Shown here: positions 10,702-21,009 of the stretch, piece by piece
How positions within the stretch are numbered: the first letter of the stretch is position 1
Layout: every line of letters starts with the position of its first letter
Assembly: GCA_031216915.1 (NCBI GenBank)
Contig: CM062289.1
Coordinates: 59,276,577-59,340,576, forward strand
From: Pictodentalium vernedei
Lineage: Eukaryota; Mollusca; Scaphopoda; Dentaliida; Dentaliidae
Length of the DNA stretch: 64,000 nt
Direction: 5' to 3'
Made by a program: the position numbers and the translations under genes
Notes under the pieces: model-generated
The model's database searches: none
What the model saw: only the letters and a program-made list of their open reading frames with translations
What the model was told of the DNA's origin: nothing

Positions 10702-11420
10702 CAGGGGTGGCGCCAGGGATTTTTCGACAGGGGGGGGGGGGGGGGGGGGCGACCTCTCCGACATGGGGTTATAACATTTGACCTCCCAAACGAAGGAAAA
10801 TGAGTGAAAATTGGTAAATTGGAGAACCAAAATAGAAGCAAATTGAGTATGTTTGTTGATTAATTAACCCTTTACCTACATGTAACATGAAAAGCAGACG
10901 ACACTTGCAAAAATAATACTTGAATAACTAATTTTTTTCATTTTTTGTCTCAAAAACATAGGTTATGATCCCTTGTTGGAACGAGCTCGACGAGCTCGTT
11001 CCAACGAGGGGTCATAACCTATGTTTTTGTGACAAAAAATGAAAAAAATAATGAAAATTAATTGGCGATTTTTGAGAAGAGCGCTGGCCGGTTTTGGCCG
11101 TTACCTTAGGTAAAGGGTTAAAGTAAACATATTATAATAAGGTCGGGAAATATTTCATCTATAAAGCCAGTTTGACGAGCGACATTAAGGAATTTCGTGA
11201 GACTCACTATTCTCTATCAAAGTTTCAGTGCTGCACGGGTTCGAGACAGACAAAACGAGATATCTACATTCGATTGTCGGAAATTTCTCGTGAAGTCGGG
11301 TTTACGAGACTCTCCGACGGACTGACTAAAAATCTCCGACCGGGGGGGCTGGACCTTTTCGACCGGGGGGGGGGCTCTAACCCCCCCCCCCCCATCCCCT
11401 CCCCCCTGGCGCCACCATTG
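10702..11420. mobile_element. hAT-J copy 1 with nested A1
   Basis: The ends are CAGGGGTGGCGCCAGGG and CCCTGGCGCCACCATTG. An exact 8-bp target duplication CACGCAGG lies at 10694-10701 and 11421-11428. CAGGGG ends with an 8-bp duplication fit the hAT superfamily. Poly-G/C tracts lie just inside both ends and CTCCGAC motifs recur subterminally. It carries a complete family A1 MITE (10864-11121). No transposase. Confidence 0.88.
10864..11121 (+). mobile_element. Family A1 palindromic TTAA MITE, nested in hAT-J1
   Basis: TTAA-CCCTTTACCTA start and GGTAAAGGG-TTAA end. Left subterminal AAAAGCAGACGACACTTGC, right subterminal AGCGCTGGCCGGTTTTGGCC. The perfect core hairpin has the loop region CTCGACGAG. 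Confidence 0.92.
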
Positions 11421-11432
11421 CACGCAGGCGAC

Positions 11433-12062
11433 GACATGTAGGTAGATTGATAGGCTGGCATTTCTACAACACACTACGGATAAGATAGAAACTCCAATAA
11501 AAAAACCTGGACAACTTTAGACCGATCAGAGAGATCTCGTTCTGAAATCGTTATATATTATTAAGCGGAACGTTTTATTGTGAGATCCGGACATGAATAG
11601 AAAATAATTGAAAAATTTGAAATGCACAAAAAAAAGCTTTTAATGTATCCGTACATTATAGGCTTTCAGACGTGTAAATGAGATACGCAGCAGCGGTGTT
11701 GCAAAATAATTATCACTTAATACAAAATCGTATCACAAAATGTACAAATAATAAAGGATTTGTTTTGTCGAAAATAAGTCAAGATAGAGATTTTTGTTGG
11801 TCTATAATCTCTAACAAAGTAAACAAGATAGAAAAGACGAGGAAGTTTGTATAACAAAGGCTATTAATTTCGAAAACTTTTGTGTTGGTTTTCATTGTAA
11901 TCTATACGTGTCTGTTGTTTTCGGAGATTGTTTTATGAAATGGTTTCTCATTAAATACCAAGGAAGGGAAATAGCCTCTCGTAGATTTAGCGTTAGATGA
12001 CTTGCCAAAACTGAGTTGGATTGAATTCAACTTACTCATCGTAAATCAGTCGGTATAGACAA
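11433..12062. other. No recognised feature
   Basis: AT-rich sequence between two hAT-J elements; nothing recognised. Confidence 0.5.
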
Positions 12063-13039
12063 AATACTCCCAAGGGTGACGCCAGGATTCCCTCGACGCG
12101 GGGGCTATGTTCCCATTTGGAGTGAGGGTGAGGGCTAGAGAGTCCCCGGACCCACCGGGCCGATCATGGTTCACCTCGACAGGAAAATATTGTTTTAATT
12201 GTGGAAAAGTCGCAATATCAGAGGCTTTGAAAGAATGAAAACGAAAAACAAATTGTGGCTTGCGATTCGCCATAACACCTATTCTTGATACCCGAGTTCC
12301 ACAAGCCACAAATTTAATAAGTGCGATAGTACTCCAACAGAGACTAAATGTCTGTTGACCACCGATTGTGTAGAACGTTTCTGGTACGGACTAAACAAGA
12401 ACACTCACAATGTAATTAACGCTGTCTATGATACAGTGGTTATATGCCCATCGGGTTATTCCTATTGTGCACGCGTATCGGGTCTTCGAGAGTATTCCCC
12501 CCACCCCCTTTCCTTTGCAAGATATGCGTGTCACATGTTAGAAGGCCATGCGAGATATATATCTATCTCACATGACCCACGTGACTGACGTATTAACATA
12601 TTTAATGAGCGCAGGACTATTCAATCAGCAGATGAACGTTTGTCGAAGAAAATAGAAATAAAAACACAGACCGCAAAACAAAAGAACACTTGACTCTTTT
12701 ATATGATTTTTTGGGTGAACGCCATTATGAGTGGAGAAGGTTACACGAAAATACCGACGAAAAGTTATGCGAATACATTGCAAAATTCATAATATGACGT
12801 CATCGGAATGTGTCAGACGTTGGGATTTAATTGCGTGGTATATACCTTTATCTATTGACTAAAGTGAATTTTTTGATTTGATTGGTTGATAGATACGTGG
12901 TATGAGACCATATTCATTGAAACCTACGATACGTCCGCCCAGCCACTGACAAATTTCCCATACCCAGTGGAAGCCTCGTTCCGAAATCTACAAATTGTCC
13001 ATACCCCGTAGAAGACGCGTCATTCCAGTTTTACAGTGT

Positions 13040-13190
13040 ACATGTATTATATTTTAATTTTTCATCTCCAAAATATAGCTCATGACCCCTTATTGGAATG
13101 AGCTTGTCAAGTACCCTCCGATGTGGGGTTCATAAGCTATGTTTTTGAGACAAAAAAGAAAAAAAGAAATTCAATAATTTTTTTATACTA
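13040..13190. mobile_element. Degenerate family A MITE core
   Basis: TATAGCTCATGACCCCTTATTGGAATGAGC is followed by a mutated right arm and CATAAGCTATGTTTTTGAGAC. Both TTAA ends are lost. Confidence 0.6.
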
Positions 13191-13343
13191 GTCATATCGG
13201 CATATTTTCACAAAAACTCTTTTGCACAAAAAATCCACAGAAACCTGTATGGCTCAACAATGGAAGATAAAAGATCTCATGCTGTGTGTATTCACACATG
13301 AAATAGATTGTACTTCTAAAACGGAAAGTCAATAGATAAATTC

Positions 13344-13416
13344 GTTACCCCGTGTCTGATCACGTGGTACGGGTTTTTACCTACCCGAAGCCAGCCGTGA
13401 TCAGACACGGGGTAAC
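13344..13416. repeat. Hairpin inside hAT-J2
   Basis: GTTACCCCGTGTCTGATCACG pairs perfectly with CGTGATCAGACACGGGGTAAC around a 31-base loop (the spacer includes CTACCCG). Single copy in the window. Confidence 0.75.
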
Positions 13417-13569
13417 TAATAGTACCTGTGGTATATACAGAACGTTTGTGCGCTCTTTCCGATAAGCAAACCATTTTTTCAGAAATATACAACAAAATTG
13501 TTCGATATAGCTGCACGTGCCCCTGAATTTCTTTTGATGACGTCAGAGTGTTTTGGTGGGGGAGAAAAA

Positions 13570-13725
13570 TTATCTCTAATGGAGGCGGGTGTGAGATGGG
13601 GACATCTCACCATCGGGACAAGATATTTGGACCAGACACTCGGCAAGCCTCGTGCCTGGCCCGAATATCTTGCACTCAGGTGAGATTTCCCCATCTCACA
13701 CCCGCCCCCATCAGGGATAATAATA
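13570..13725. repeat. Family L hairpin, copy 1
   Basis: GGCGGGTGTGAGATGGGG pairs with CCCCATCTCACACCCGCC. The inner arms contain CGGGACAAGATATTTGGACC. A homologous hairpin at 48728-48925 has GTGGGATGG / CCATCCCAC instead, so both arms differ in a paired way. Confidence 0.8.
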
Positions 13726-13864
13726 ATAATCTCTTTATGGTGTTTGCATAATTTTATCTCCCCGACGAATTTGGCCGATTTTCCCGACGGGGAGGCTAAC
13801 CCTTCCCGGCAGTGGGTGGTGTCGTCCCTCTTAACCACTCCCCGGCGCCACCCCTGAATACTCC

Positions 13865-14364
13865 GTCCAGTGATTGAAATTTATTTAACATGTGTACTAA
13901 CACAGAAAATGGTTAACTCACAACAAAGAATCAGTATTCATGAAACAACATCATATTAAAGTCTTCCTACATTTAAATTTACTTGACAAATGTGTTCATA
14001 TTTGCAGTGACACAGTGCACTTTCAAATATAGTACACGAGTCGTGTTTATGTGCGTTTGCACTGCAGAGATCCCTGCATGCGAATTGGAAAATTGACTTC
14101 GAATCGATTTTCGGTGGAGTCGAACAACAAAATCGCGAATCGATTCGTTTTTCGAATCGATAACATTCGCGACTTCCCATTTTCAGAATTTTATGTAGTG
14201 GATGCGATGACACGTTCAACGTTCTGAATTGGGCCCGACTACAGGGCTTCCTTCAAGAGTAATTCATTCTCTCAATTGCCGCGGGCATTGTCGGGAAAAT
14301 TGCACATCACCTCTAAACTCGTAGAGTGGTAAATTATTTTTGGTCATCAAAATTGGTCCATGTA
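13865..14364. other. Unassigned; TTCGAATCGAT-rich stretch at 14095-14170
   Basis: The stretch with GAATCGATT repeats resembles the subterminal parts of family Z elements, but no end is recognisable. Confidence 0.35.
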
Positions 14365-14612
14365 CAGTACGTGGAGAGTGGATTGTAACTAAATCACCCA
14401 CGGAGTGGAGTTATCACCCAAACTATAACTTTTGTATTTTGTATATATCGACTAAAAACACAAGCAATGTTTCAACCAATGGACCTCCGGGTTTAACCCG
14501 GAGACCCATTGGCTGAAACTTTGCTTGTGCTTTGCAACAGATTTGCAATTATTGCTTGGATGGAATTTCCACTCTGTGGGTGATTTAGTGATAATACACT
14601 ATCCACGTACTG
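14365..14612. mobile_element. Family B palindromic TA MITE, copy 2
   Basis: CAGTACGTGGAGAGTG start and ATCCACGTACTG end (one change), flanked by TA. Same CCAATGGACC..CCGGGTTTAACCCGG core. Confidence 0.9.
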
Positions 14613-14815
14613 TATTGTTGCCTCGTTACAATTTATGCGAGAGTGCATTTAGGACTATCCCATAAATTATAACAGGGCTAATGTAGGCTAAATTAGTTCA
14701 CTTCAAAGATAATAAGAAACACACTCACAGAGTATGAAGCCTTTTAACAGTGGTACCTGCACTTTTGAATAAAGTCCGAATATGAACTTCCAGCACTCTA
14801 CCAGTTAAAAACAAC

Positions 14816-14857
14816 AAGGCGTCATCTGCAATGGTTTACCATTGCAGATGGCGCCTT
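14816..14857. repeat. Hairpin GGCG(T/C)CATCTGCAATGG
   Basis: AAGGCGTCATCTGCAATGG pairs with CCATTGCAGATGGCGCCTT across a four-base loop. The following TTTTGCACTCAAGGG resembles the arm of the hairpin at 62138-62208. Confidence 0.7.
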
Positions 14858-15030
14858 TTGCACTCAAGGGCGGCGTATTCCATTAGAATCCGGAATATAC
14901 AGTCTGTTTCTTTGCCAAACTTGTTGCATCAGGGACGCGATAACTGCAGGGATATTCTGTGTTCATAACTTTATATAACGCTAAATATAATGCAAAGATA
15001 AGGACGTAATTGATACGGTTGGAACGGAGT

Positions 15031-15066
15031 GTGTGTGTGTGTGTGGGAGGGGGGGGGGGGGGGGGA
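15031..15066. repeat. (GT)n and poly-G tract
   Basis: A GT dinucleotide run is followed by GGGAGGG and a poly-G run of more than ten bases. Confidence 0.9.
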
Positions 15067-15106
15067 TTAAAACCTTCTTTGCTACAAATAAGTATGGGTA
15101 AGCTTA

Positions 15107-15412
15107 CAGTTGAGCCCTGTCATGAAATACGCAAAAATAGCAAGTCGATCTGCGCGTTAATCTACGCGTTATGACCATAGTAAGGCTATCAAATTCTGTA
15201 CATATGGCCTGTGCACATGCAATGTTTCAGCCAATGGACCTCCGGGTAACCCGGAGGTCCATTGGCAGAAACATTGCCTGTGTCTGCTATGAGTAACCAG
15301 GAGAACCTGCCGTGCTTTGGATGCCATTCGATATGGCAATTGCGCGCAATTCCTACACATAATTAAGCCTAGATAAGCGCACAGTTCGTGACAGGACTTC
15401 TAGTTTTAACTG
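15107..15412. mobile_element. Family D palindromic TA MITE, copy 1
   Basis: Flanked by TA. The right end TAGTTTTAACTG matches the left end of copy 2 (30810). Internal parts GCGTTAATCTACGCGTT and GCCATTCGATATGGCAATTGC are shared with copy 2. The centre is the same CCAATGGACCTCCGGG hairpin found in family B, although the ends and flanks are unrelated to B. Confidence 0.85.
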
Positions 15413-15696
15413 TATATGATATGTGAAATGTGTCCGCTCGATTCCCCAATTTTCGAATAGATCAAAACTTGAAATACTTAACACGATTGTTGTTCATCGC
15501 GGCCATTTCGATTCCATCACATGGTCGCGATTCGGTAACGAGTCAAATCGAATTAGGAGGCCGTATTCCTGTTTTTATACAGGGTTTCAGCAGAGAATAA
15601 GAGCAAAGCGCACAAATTGATTGGGAAAAAATTGTGAAAAGCCAGCTTCATGCCTGAAGTTTGTAGAATGATGCAGACATCGATGGTACAAATTTG

Positions 15697-15745
15697 CTAA
15701 CATTATGAAATTTCAATCTTTATTTGAAATTCCCATAATGTTAGT
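15697..15745. repeat. Hairpin CTAACATTATG / CATAATGTTAG
   Basis: Arms CTAACATTATGAAATTTCAA and the complementary side pair imperfectly. No other copy seen. Confidence 0.5.
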
Positions 15746-15747
15746 AT

Positions 15748-15801
15748 GGGGGGACGGTTGCGCCGTGCACTAAGGCATCCCGCAGGTTGATGGCGCACTT
15801 G
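15748..15801 (+). mobile_element. SINE body fragment
   Basis: GCGCCGTGCACTAAGGC, GGTTGATGGCGCACTTGTCTTCAA match the middle of the SINE body. The LINE at 15818 inserted into it. Confidence 0.55.
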
Positions 15802-15831
15802 TCTTCAATATAATAAACTTATTTTTATGTG

Positions 15832-17235
15832 GTGTCTTTTGTGATATTTCAAAGGCATTTGATAGAGTATGGCACGTAGGAATCATATATAAATTAAAAC
15901 AGTACGGTATCTCGGGTCCTTTGCTCCGCTGGTTTCAGCTATCTAAAAGACTGAAAACAGAGGGTAAAAATAAATGGTTACGATTCCAACTATAAAAAAG
16001 TCAAGGCTGGAGTTCCACAGGGGTCGGTCCTAGGCCCATTCCTGTTTCTTATATATATCAATGACATCGTCGACAAAATTGACTCGGTCACTCGCATGTT
16101 TGCCGATGACACGTGTCTTACAGAATCGTCCAATCACCCATGTAACGTCGAAGCAAAAATGAACGAGGAACTCATAAAAGTAAACGAATGGGCTAACACA
16201 TGGCTTGTTTCGTTTAATGCAAAAAAGACGAAAGCAATCCTATTCACACTTGAGAAAAATATCTCGTCATTAAATATTTTGTTTAATGGCGAAACAATTG
16301 ATTTTTGTAATTCTCACAAACATTTGGGTTTAACCTTAGAATCAAACCTGTCTTGGTCAGATCACATTGATAACATTTGTAAAAAGACTTGCTCGAGATT
16401 GTCCCAACTAAGAAAATTGAAGTATACTTTTAACAGAAAAATTCTTGAAAAAATATATCATGCATTCATATTACCGATTTTGGAATATGGTAGTTCTGTG
16501 TGGAGCGGTGCTCCTCAGTATCAATTAAATCGTATTGAAGATATTCACTACGAGGCAGCCCGAATAGTGAGCGGGTTGACAAGATCTGTGCCACGGGATC
16601 GACTTTTGTTGAAAGTTGGTTGGAGTAGTCTGGAAAACAAGCGCCATGTTCACAAAATGTGTAACATTTACAAAATCCTCACTGGAAATGCTCCGAACTT
16701 CCTCCACGAACTTTTACCATCTCGTGTCGCCGACATATCCCAATACAATTTACGAAACGCATCTAATTTTGTCCCTTATTTCTGTCGAACGGAACTCTTC
16801 AAACGATCATTTTTCCCTTCGTGTATTGAAGAGTGGAATACCCCACCGGAGGTTGTTCGAAACAGTCGGTCACTTGGGGAATTCAAAAAGTCCATCTCAC
16901 CACCCTTGTGTAAGCCTCCAACATATTTTTCAACCGGTATAAGGAAATACAATATTATTCACTCAAAATTACGAACTGGATGTTGTGACCTTAATGGTGA
17001 CAAGTTCCACATCTCAGATTCTCCATTTTGCTTATGTAACGATGGCGTTGAGGATGCAGAACAATATTTCTTCCTGTGTTCTTTAAATTCTGATATTCGC
17101 TGTATCCTCATAGATGAGTTGTCGAAACTTACCGCCCAACTGGAATTCATTGGATTTAATTTTATATGGAAGCCCGTCATTACCCGAAAGCAGCAATGTA
17201 TTAGTTTTCTTATCTGTTCAAAAATTTATTCGTGA
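15832..17235 (+). pseudogene. Reverse transcriptase C-terminal part, frameshift and stop
   Basis: Non-LTR (jockey/CR1-like) reverse transcriptase. The first segment encodes the DISKAFDRVWH block (palm, first catalytic Asp). Around 15936 the frame shifts by one, and an in-frame TGA stands at 15952-15954. The next frame carries VPQGSVLGP and, from 16096, an open frame of 379 codons. In this frame FADDT (residues 2-6) is the catalytic YADD-type box; NAKKTK (41-46) and HLGLTL (76-81) are the usual downstream blocks, followed by the thumb and connection region. Near the C-terminus CLC (312-314) and EQYFFLC (322-328) correspond to the C-x-C..H..C motif, with His replaced by Gln. It is a broken copy and cannot be translated in full. 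Its role was copying element RNA into the chromosome. Confidence 0.9.
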
Positions 17236-17610
17236 CTCGCATAGATTTGATGTACAGTTGCTGAATTAGCTGCGCCTCTCAGCAAGTCTGAGTGTCCCAA
17301 GGTTACACAGGTGATCTAACTTCCACTGTGGGTGTCCTCTCGCAGTGGGACCTGACAATCAATCTGTGTGAGGACAACACGGTGGATGTTAGGTTAGTAA
17401 GGACGAGGAATGAGCACGCAAAGATTAACTGTCTCAACAATGTTCTGTGAACGTTCCTTAGCGGCATTAAATTAAATTTAGAATGGAATAACTTGTGTGT
17501 GTGTGGGGGGGGGGGGGGGGAGGGGGTCATCATCACTGGAATTTCTGTTGTATACTGTTCTTTTTTTCTTTTTTTTGTTTGTCTTCTTTGATTTCAATCT
17601 GCTTTTACCC

Positions 17611-17690
17611 GTTTCTCTCTCTCTCTCTCTCTCTCTCTCCCCCTCTCTCTCTCTCTATTCTCTCTTTCTTTGTTTCTCTCTCTCTCTTGA
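17611..17690 (+). repeat. (CT)n microsatellite in LINE 3' UTR
   Basis: CT repeats interrupted by CCCCC and ATT. Confidence 0.9.
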
Positions 17691-17985
17691 GTTAACTTCT
17701 TTTATGTATAATGTTTACATATTGTTATATTTTGTTCTGACTTTTGTAATCTATTAGTCTTTGTACAGAAGCGGAGGGTTTTCTAAGTAGTCAGCACTTG
17801 TCCTCAAATCCTGATTTGCATTGTTGAATGGCAAATAAAAATATGTTTAATCTTTAATCTTCAATATAATAAATAATTACTTTTAGTGTTAAATTCAATG
17901 ACGGCTTTAGGAATTTAAGATGAGCTAACGCCCCCTTATAATCTGTTCCATTGACGAAAAGTGTCAGCAAAATCTGTAGCATGTT

Positions 17986-18548
17986 ATAAATACACAGAAC
18001 GACATGCGTGTGTGAATGCGTTAATCGATATGGCACGAGTGTCAGCGCGGAAGGATAGAACGAGAGGCCGCAGGTCTCGAGTTTTATCCTTCCGCGATGG
18101 CACAAGTGCCATATCGATTAACCCATTCACACACGCGTGTCGTTCTGTGTTTATTACACGCCTCCACGTCTTTTAAAACAATTATTAGAAGGACACTCTG
18201 CAATTCATTTGACAATGAAAAGAAAAAAAAGAACACATTTTATCGCCAACCAAATTTGCGAGGGGAACCCGTATTACTATTTCGTCCCCTGAGTTGCAAT
18301 GTGTTCTATGTGCCTACTGGCACATAGAACACATTGGAACTCAGGAAGCGATTTTCCGCTATCGCTAGCGATTCAAATTGTAATTGCGTTGCGCGATTTG
18401 TAGAAAATTCCAGTGAAATTTCGTTTCTATTTAAAAATAGACAGTCAACGATTTCCATTCCGCACATATGTGCGGTACAGATTTTCATTTTTGAGTTCAG
18501 TGTTGCTGTAGATGTTGATAACACAGAACAGGCGTGTAATAAACACGT
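17986..18548. mobile_element. Family P/Q composite element
   Basis: P part (17986-18153): a long hairpin with arms from ACACAGAACGACATGCG through GTTAATCGATATGGCAC to GGAAGGATA and their complements. Q part (18139-18548): aligns with 6161-6573 and includes the perfect hairpin CAATGTGTTCTATGTGCC / complement at 18297-18338. The Q ends GTGTTTATTACACGCCT and AGGCGTGTAATAAACAC are inverted repeats. P alone recurs at 52318-52487 with AGGTGTGTAATAAACACAG at its end, so P and Q share terminal sequence. Confidence 0.75.
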
Positions 18549-19324
18549 AGAGAAACCCAAGCTGTACATGTGTCATATGATTCATTTGAGTTGCTTTGGT
18601 TGAAAAGACTTGCGCCGATTGTTGCAGCTGGGAAAACTGTTGAACGCTCATATCTGAATACACAAAACATACGAAGAAAAACCCTACACTCCAATATACC
18701 TCAACCGACACATTAACAGCAAGGGGTATCTCTTAACTGCTAATCACTGCCTGCTATGTAAGGTGAACACTGCAGATTCCCACGAAGAAACAATTATTAC
18801 GGACGAATGCATGAAATATTACCAATTTGTAGAAGCAATTACAAAAACCTGGTGCAGGTATGTTTATAATACCAGAAATGCCACATGAAATGTAAAAAAT
18901 GATGCAAATGAAAGCAACTTTTTTAGATTTATTTGAAAAAAATAGTCACTTATTGACTTTCCAGCATGCTTTAAAAATCACTGAAATCTTAGATCTGACA
19001 CACAGTAAGCGTCGAATTATAATTGATTGTCTATGAACGTTGGTCTGTTTTGGAATTGGGAACATTTCTCGATCAAAAGGCTAATTTGAACGAAATTCTT
19101 TTATCTGGTACATCATTTAAACGATCTTACTCAACTCTTCCAATTGTGGATGAAATAACAGCATGCTGCCTGCCAAGTCATGGCCGTAAATCCCGGGGAC
19201 AGGGAAATGGAGGGGTGTGTCACACCTCCAAAATTTTCTCAGACAGATACTTCGCTGGGCTCTTGTCGGGCAAGTGTTGGGCATTTTACATGAGAAAATT
19301 GCCAAGCATAACTGCAATTGAATG
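18549..19324. other. No recognised feature
   Basis: Unassigned sequence; several short overlapping frames without motifs. Confidence 0.45.
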
Positions 19325-19378
19325 CTAATTTTTGTGAATAGCGCTGGCCGGTTTTGGACGTTAAGTTGGGTAAAGTGT
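19325..19378. mobile_element. Family A1 right-end fragment
   Basis: GCGCTGGCCGGTTTTGGACG then GTTGGGTAAAG is the A1 right end without the palindrome. Confidence 0.7.
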
Positions 19379-19422
19379 CGCAAAATGTTCGCTGGTCCTC
19401 TGTCAAAGTAAAATGAAGATTG

Positions 19423-19672
19423 TTAACCCTTTACCCAACGTAACGGCAAAAACCGGCCAACGCTATTCACAAAAAACACTATCAGATTATCATTATTGTT
19501 TCATTTTTTATCACAGAAACATAGCTTATGAACCCTCATTGGAACGAGCTCGTTGAGCTCGTTCCAATGAGGGTCATAAGCATGTTTTGTGATCAAAAAA
19601 GAAAAAAAAATGAGTTATTCAAGTATTTTAATTGCAAGTGCCGTCTGCTTTTCGTGTTAGGTAAAGGGTTAA
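19423..19672 (-). mobile_element. Family A1 palindromic TTAA MITE
   Basis: TTAA on both sides. Inverted relative to the copy at 10864. The core carries CATTGGAACG / CGTTCCAATG, i.e. the same G-to-A change on both arms compared with CGTTGG / CCAACG copies. Confidence 0.92.
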
Positions 19673-20013
19673 AGAGTTTAAAATGGAAGGTATTGTTGAT
19701 TAATCTTTGTAGCAGATGGGTGAACCTTGTTAACCTTCGTGTCTGTGTCGGAGGATTAACAAACATGATGGTTTCTTCCGGGTGACTGACATAATCCCCT
19801 CAAACATTAATTTTCACATTCGTTTTGCGGTGAGCCTATCCTAAGCCTACTGCAATCAGACGGACCGCAACGTCACGCATGATCTCTATCACTTCATCGA
19901 AAAAAACAAACTCATTAACCCATTAAAGACAGTCACCCTCAACTAACAGATAGTCGGAATGACTGTAGATTGGATGTGAAAATGGGAAAAAGGCTTGGTC
20001 CAAATCGCATCTA
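19673..20013. other. No recognised feature
   Basis: Unassigned sequence between A1 and B3. Confidence 0.5.
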
Positions 20014-20270
20014 CAGTACGTGGAGAGTGAATTATCACTAAATCACCCGCAAAGTGGAGATTCCACCCAATCAATAATTGCAAATTTGTTGCAAAGCATA
20101 ACAAGCACAAGCAAAGTTTCAGCCAATGGACCTCCGGGTTAAACCCGGAGGTCCATTGGTTGAAACATTGCTTGTGTTTTTAGTCGATATATACAAAATA
20201 CGAAAGTTATAGTTTGGGTGATAACTCCACTCCGTGGGTGATTTAGTTACAATCCACCCTCCACGTACTG
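20014..20270. mobile_element. Family B palindromic TA MITE, copy 3
   Basis: CAGTACGTGGAGAGTG start, CCACGTACTG end, TA on both sides; core CCTCCGGGTTAAACCCGGAGG. Inverted relative to copy 1. Confidence 0.92.
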
Positions 20271-20589
20271 TACGACTTTTATTTAATTTTGTATTTTATA
20301 ATAATTTAAGTCGAATGAGAAATCACCAATAACATGGGAATAGTTTAGTTATAATTTTCAAGTACAAAAACTAAATGAAAAAAATAGATGTGTGGTCTAT
20401 TTTCACAAAGGCGCAACACCCAATTAATTTACATGTCGACTTGTCCAGCTTTATTTAGATGAAAACTCATTGCAATAACAATTTGGTGAGCGGGGAGTGA
20501 TTTCTGTTTAGTGTAGAGTACCTTGATGGCACCTTTGGGGGGGGGGGGGGGTCACTCTTGTTCAAGATGAGGTCGCGATCCCTGGAGCT
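20271..20589. other. Unassigned, with poly-G run
   Basis: Contains a poly-G run at about 20538-20551 just before the LINE-2 fragment. Nothing else is recognised. Confidence 0.45.
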
Positions 20590-20970
20590 GAGGTGAAAAA
20601 TTGGGAAAGACAGTGAAAGGGAGTGCCAGATGTGTAATTTGGGCATGGTGGAGACCCTGGAACACTTTCTTCTAAAATGCCCAAAGTACCAGTCTAAAAG
20701 AATATGATTCACTGGGAGTAAAATGGGAAGTGGGATGGGAGAATGAAGGACATGTGGTTAGGGGGAGACTCAAAGGAGAGGGTTAATATGCTAATCGGAG
20801 AGATTGGGAAGAATGGGGCAAGGGACGTCATCAAGGAGTTCGTCTCCGAGTGTTGGGAGGAGAGGAGAAGCATGGGAATAGGGAGGCAGTTTGGAGTAAA
20901 GGGGTAACCAAGGCCTTCTCGTTCGAGAACCGCGACAAATCAGCAGCTGGCCAAAGTGTTATTATTATTA
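20590..20970 (+). pseudogene. LINE-2 3' fragment with zinc-knuckle end
   Basis: In one frame ECQMCNLGMVETLEHFLLKC (about 20619-20679) matches the C-terminal C-x2-C..E-x-x-EHFLLxCP motif of CR1/L2-like reverse transcriptase ORFs. A stop follows soon after. The 3' end ACAAATCAG..CTGGCCAAAGTGTTATTATTATT matches 3301-3345, including the TTA-repeat tail. This places both pieces in one LINE family. Confidence 0.7.
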
Positions 20971-21009
20971 GTGATATAAAAAAAAACAACATAAACGTCT
21001 GGAAGATGT

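Larger units (their letters stand above)
10640..11432. mobile_element. Family K hairpin, copy 1, split by hAT-J1
   Basis: The left arm GTCGCCTGAGTGCTAGAATG and part of the right arm GACATTCTTGCACGCAGG lie before the J1 insertion. The right arm resumes at 11421 with CACGCAGGCGAC. An unsplit copy is at 47553-47620. Confidence 0.75.
12071..13856. mobile_element. hAT-J copy 2, 1.8 kb, non-autonomous
   Basis: The left end CAAGGGTGACGCCAGG and right end CCCCGGCGCCACCCCTG match the J1 ends. An exact 8-bp target duplication AATACTCC is found at 12063-12070 and 13857-13864. Inside are a degenerate A MITE, a GTTACCCCGTGTCTGATCACG hairpin, hairpin L1 and sequence similar to 48476-48680. No long ORF with transposase motifs. 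Only 642 bp separate it from J1. Confidence 0.85.
15818..17857 (+). mobile_element. 5'-truncated non-LTR retrotransposon (LINE-1 of this window)
   Basis: A 2.04-kb insertion bounded by an exact 16-bp target duplication TCTTCAATATAATAAA (15802-15817 and 17858-17873), diagnostic of target-primed insertion. It holds the 3' part of a reverse transcriptase ORF, a 3' UTR with a CT microsatellite (17611-17690) and poly-G, and a short A/T-rich 3' end (TTTAATCTTTAA). Endonuclease and ORF1 are absent because of the 5' truncation. The long intact frame and the intact duplication suggest a fairly recent insertion. Confidence 0.92.
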
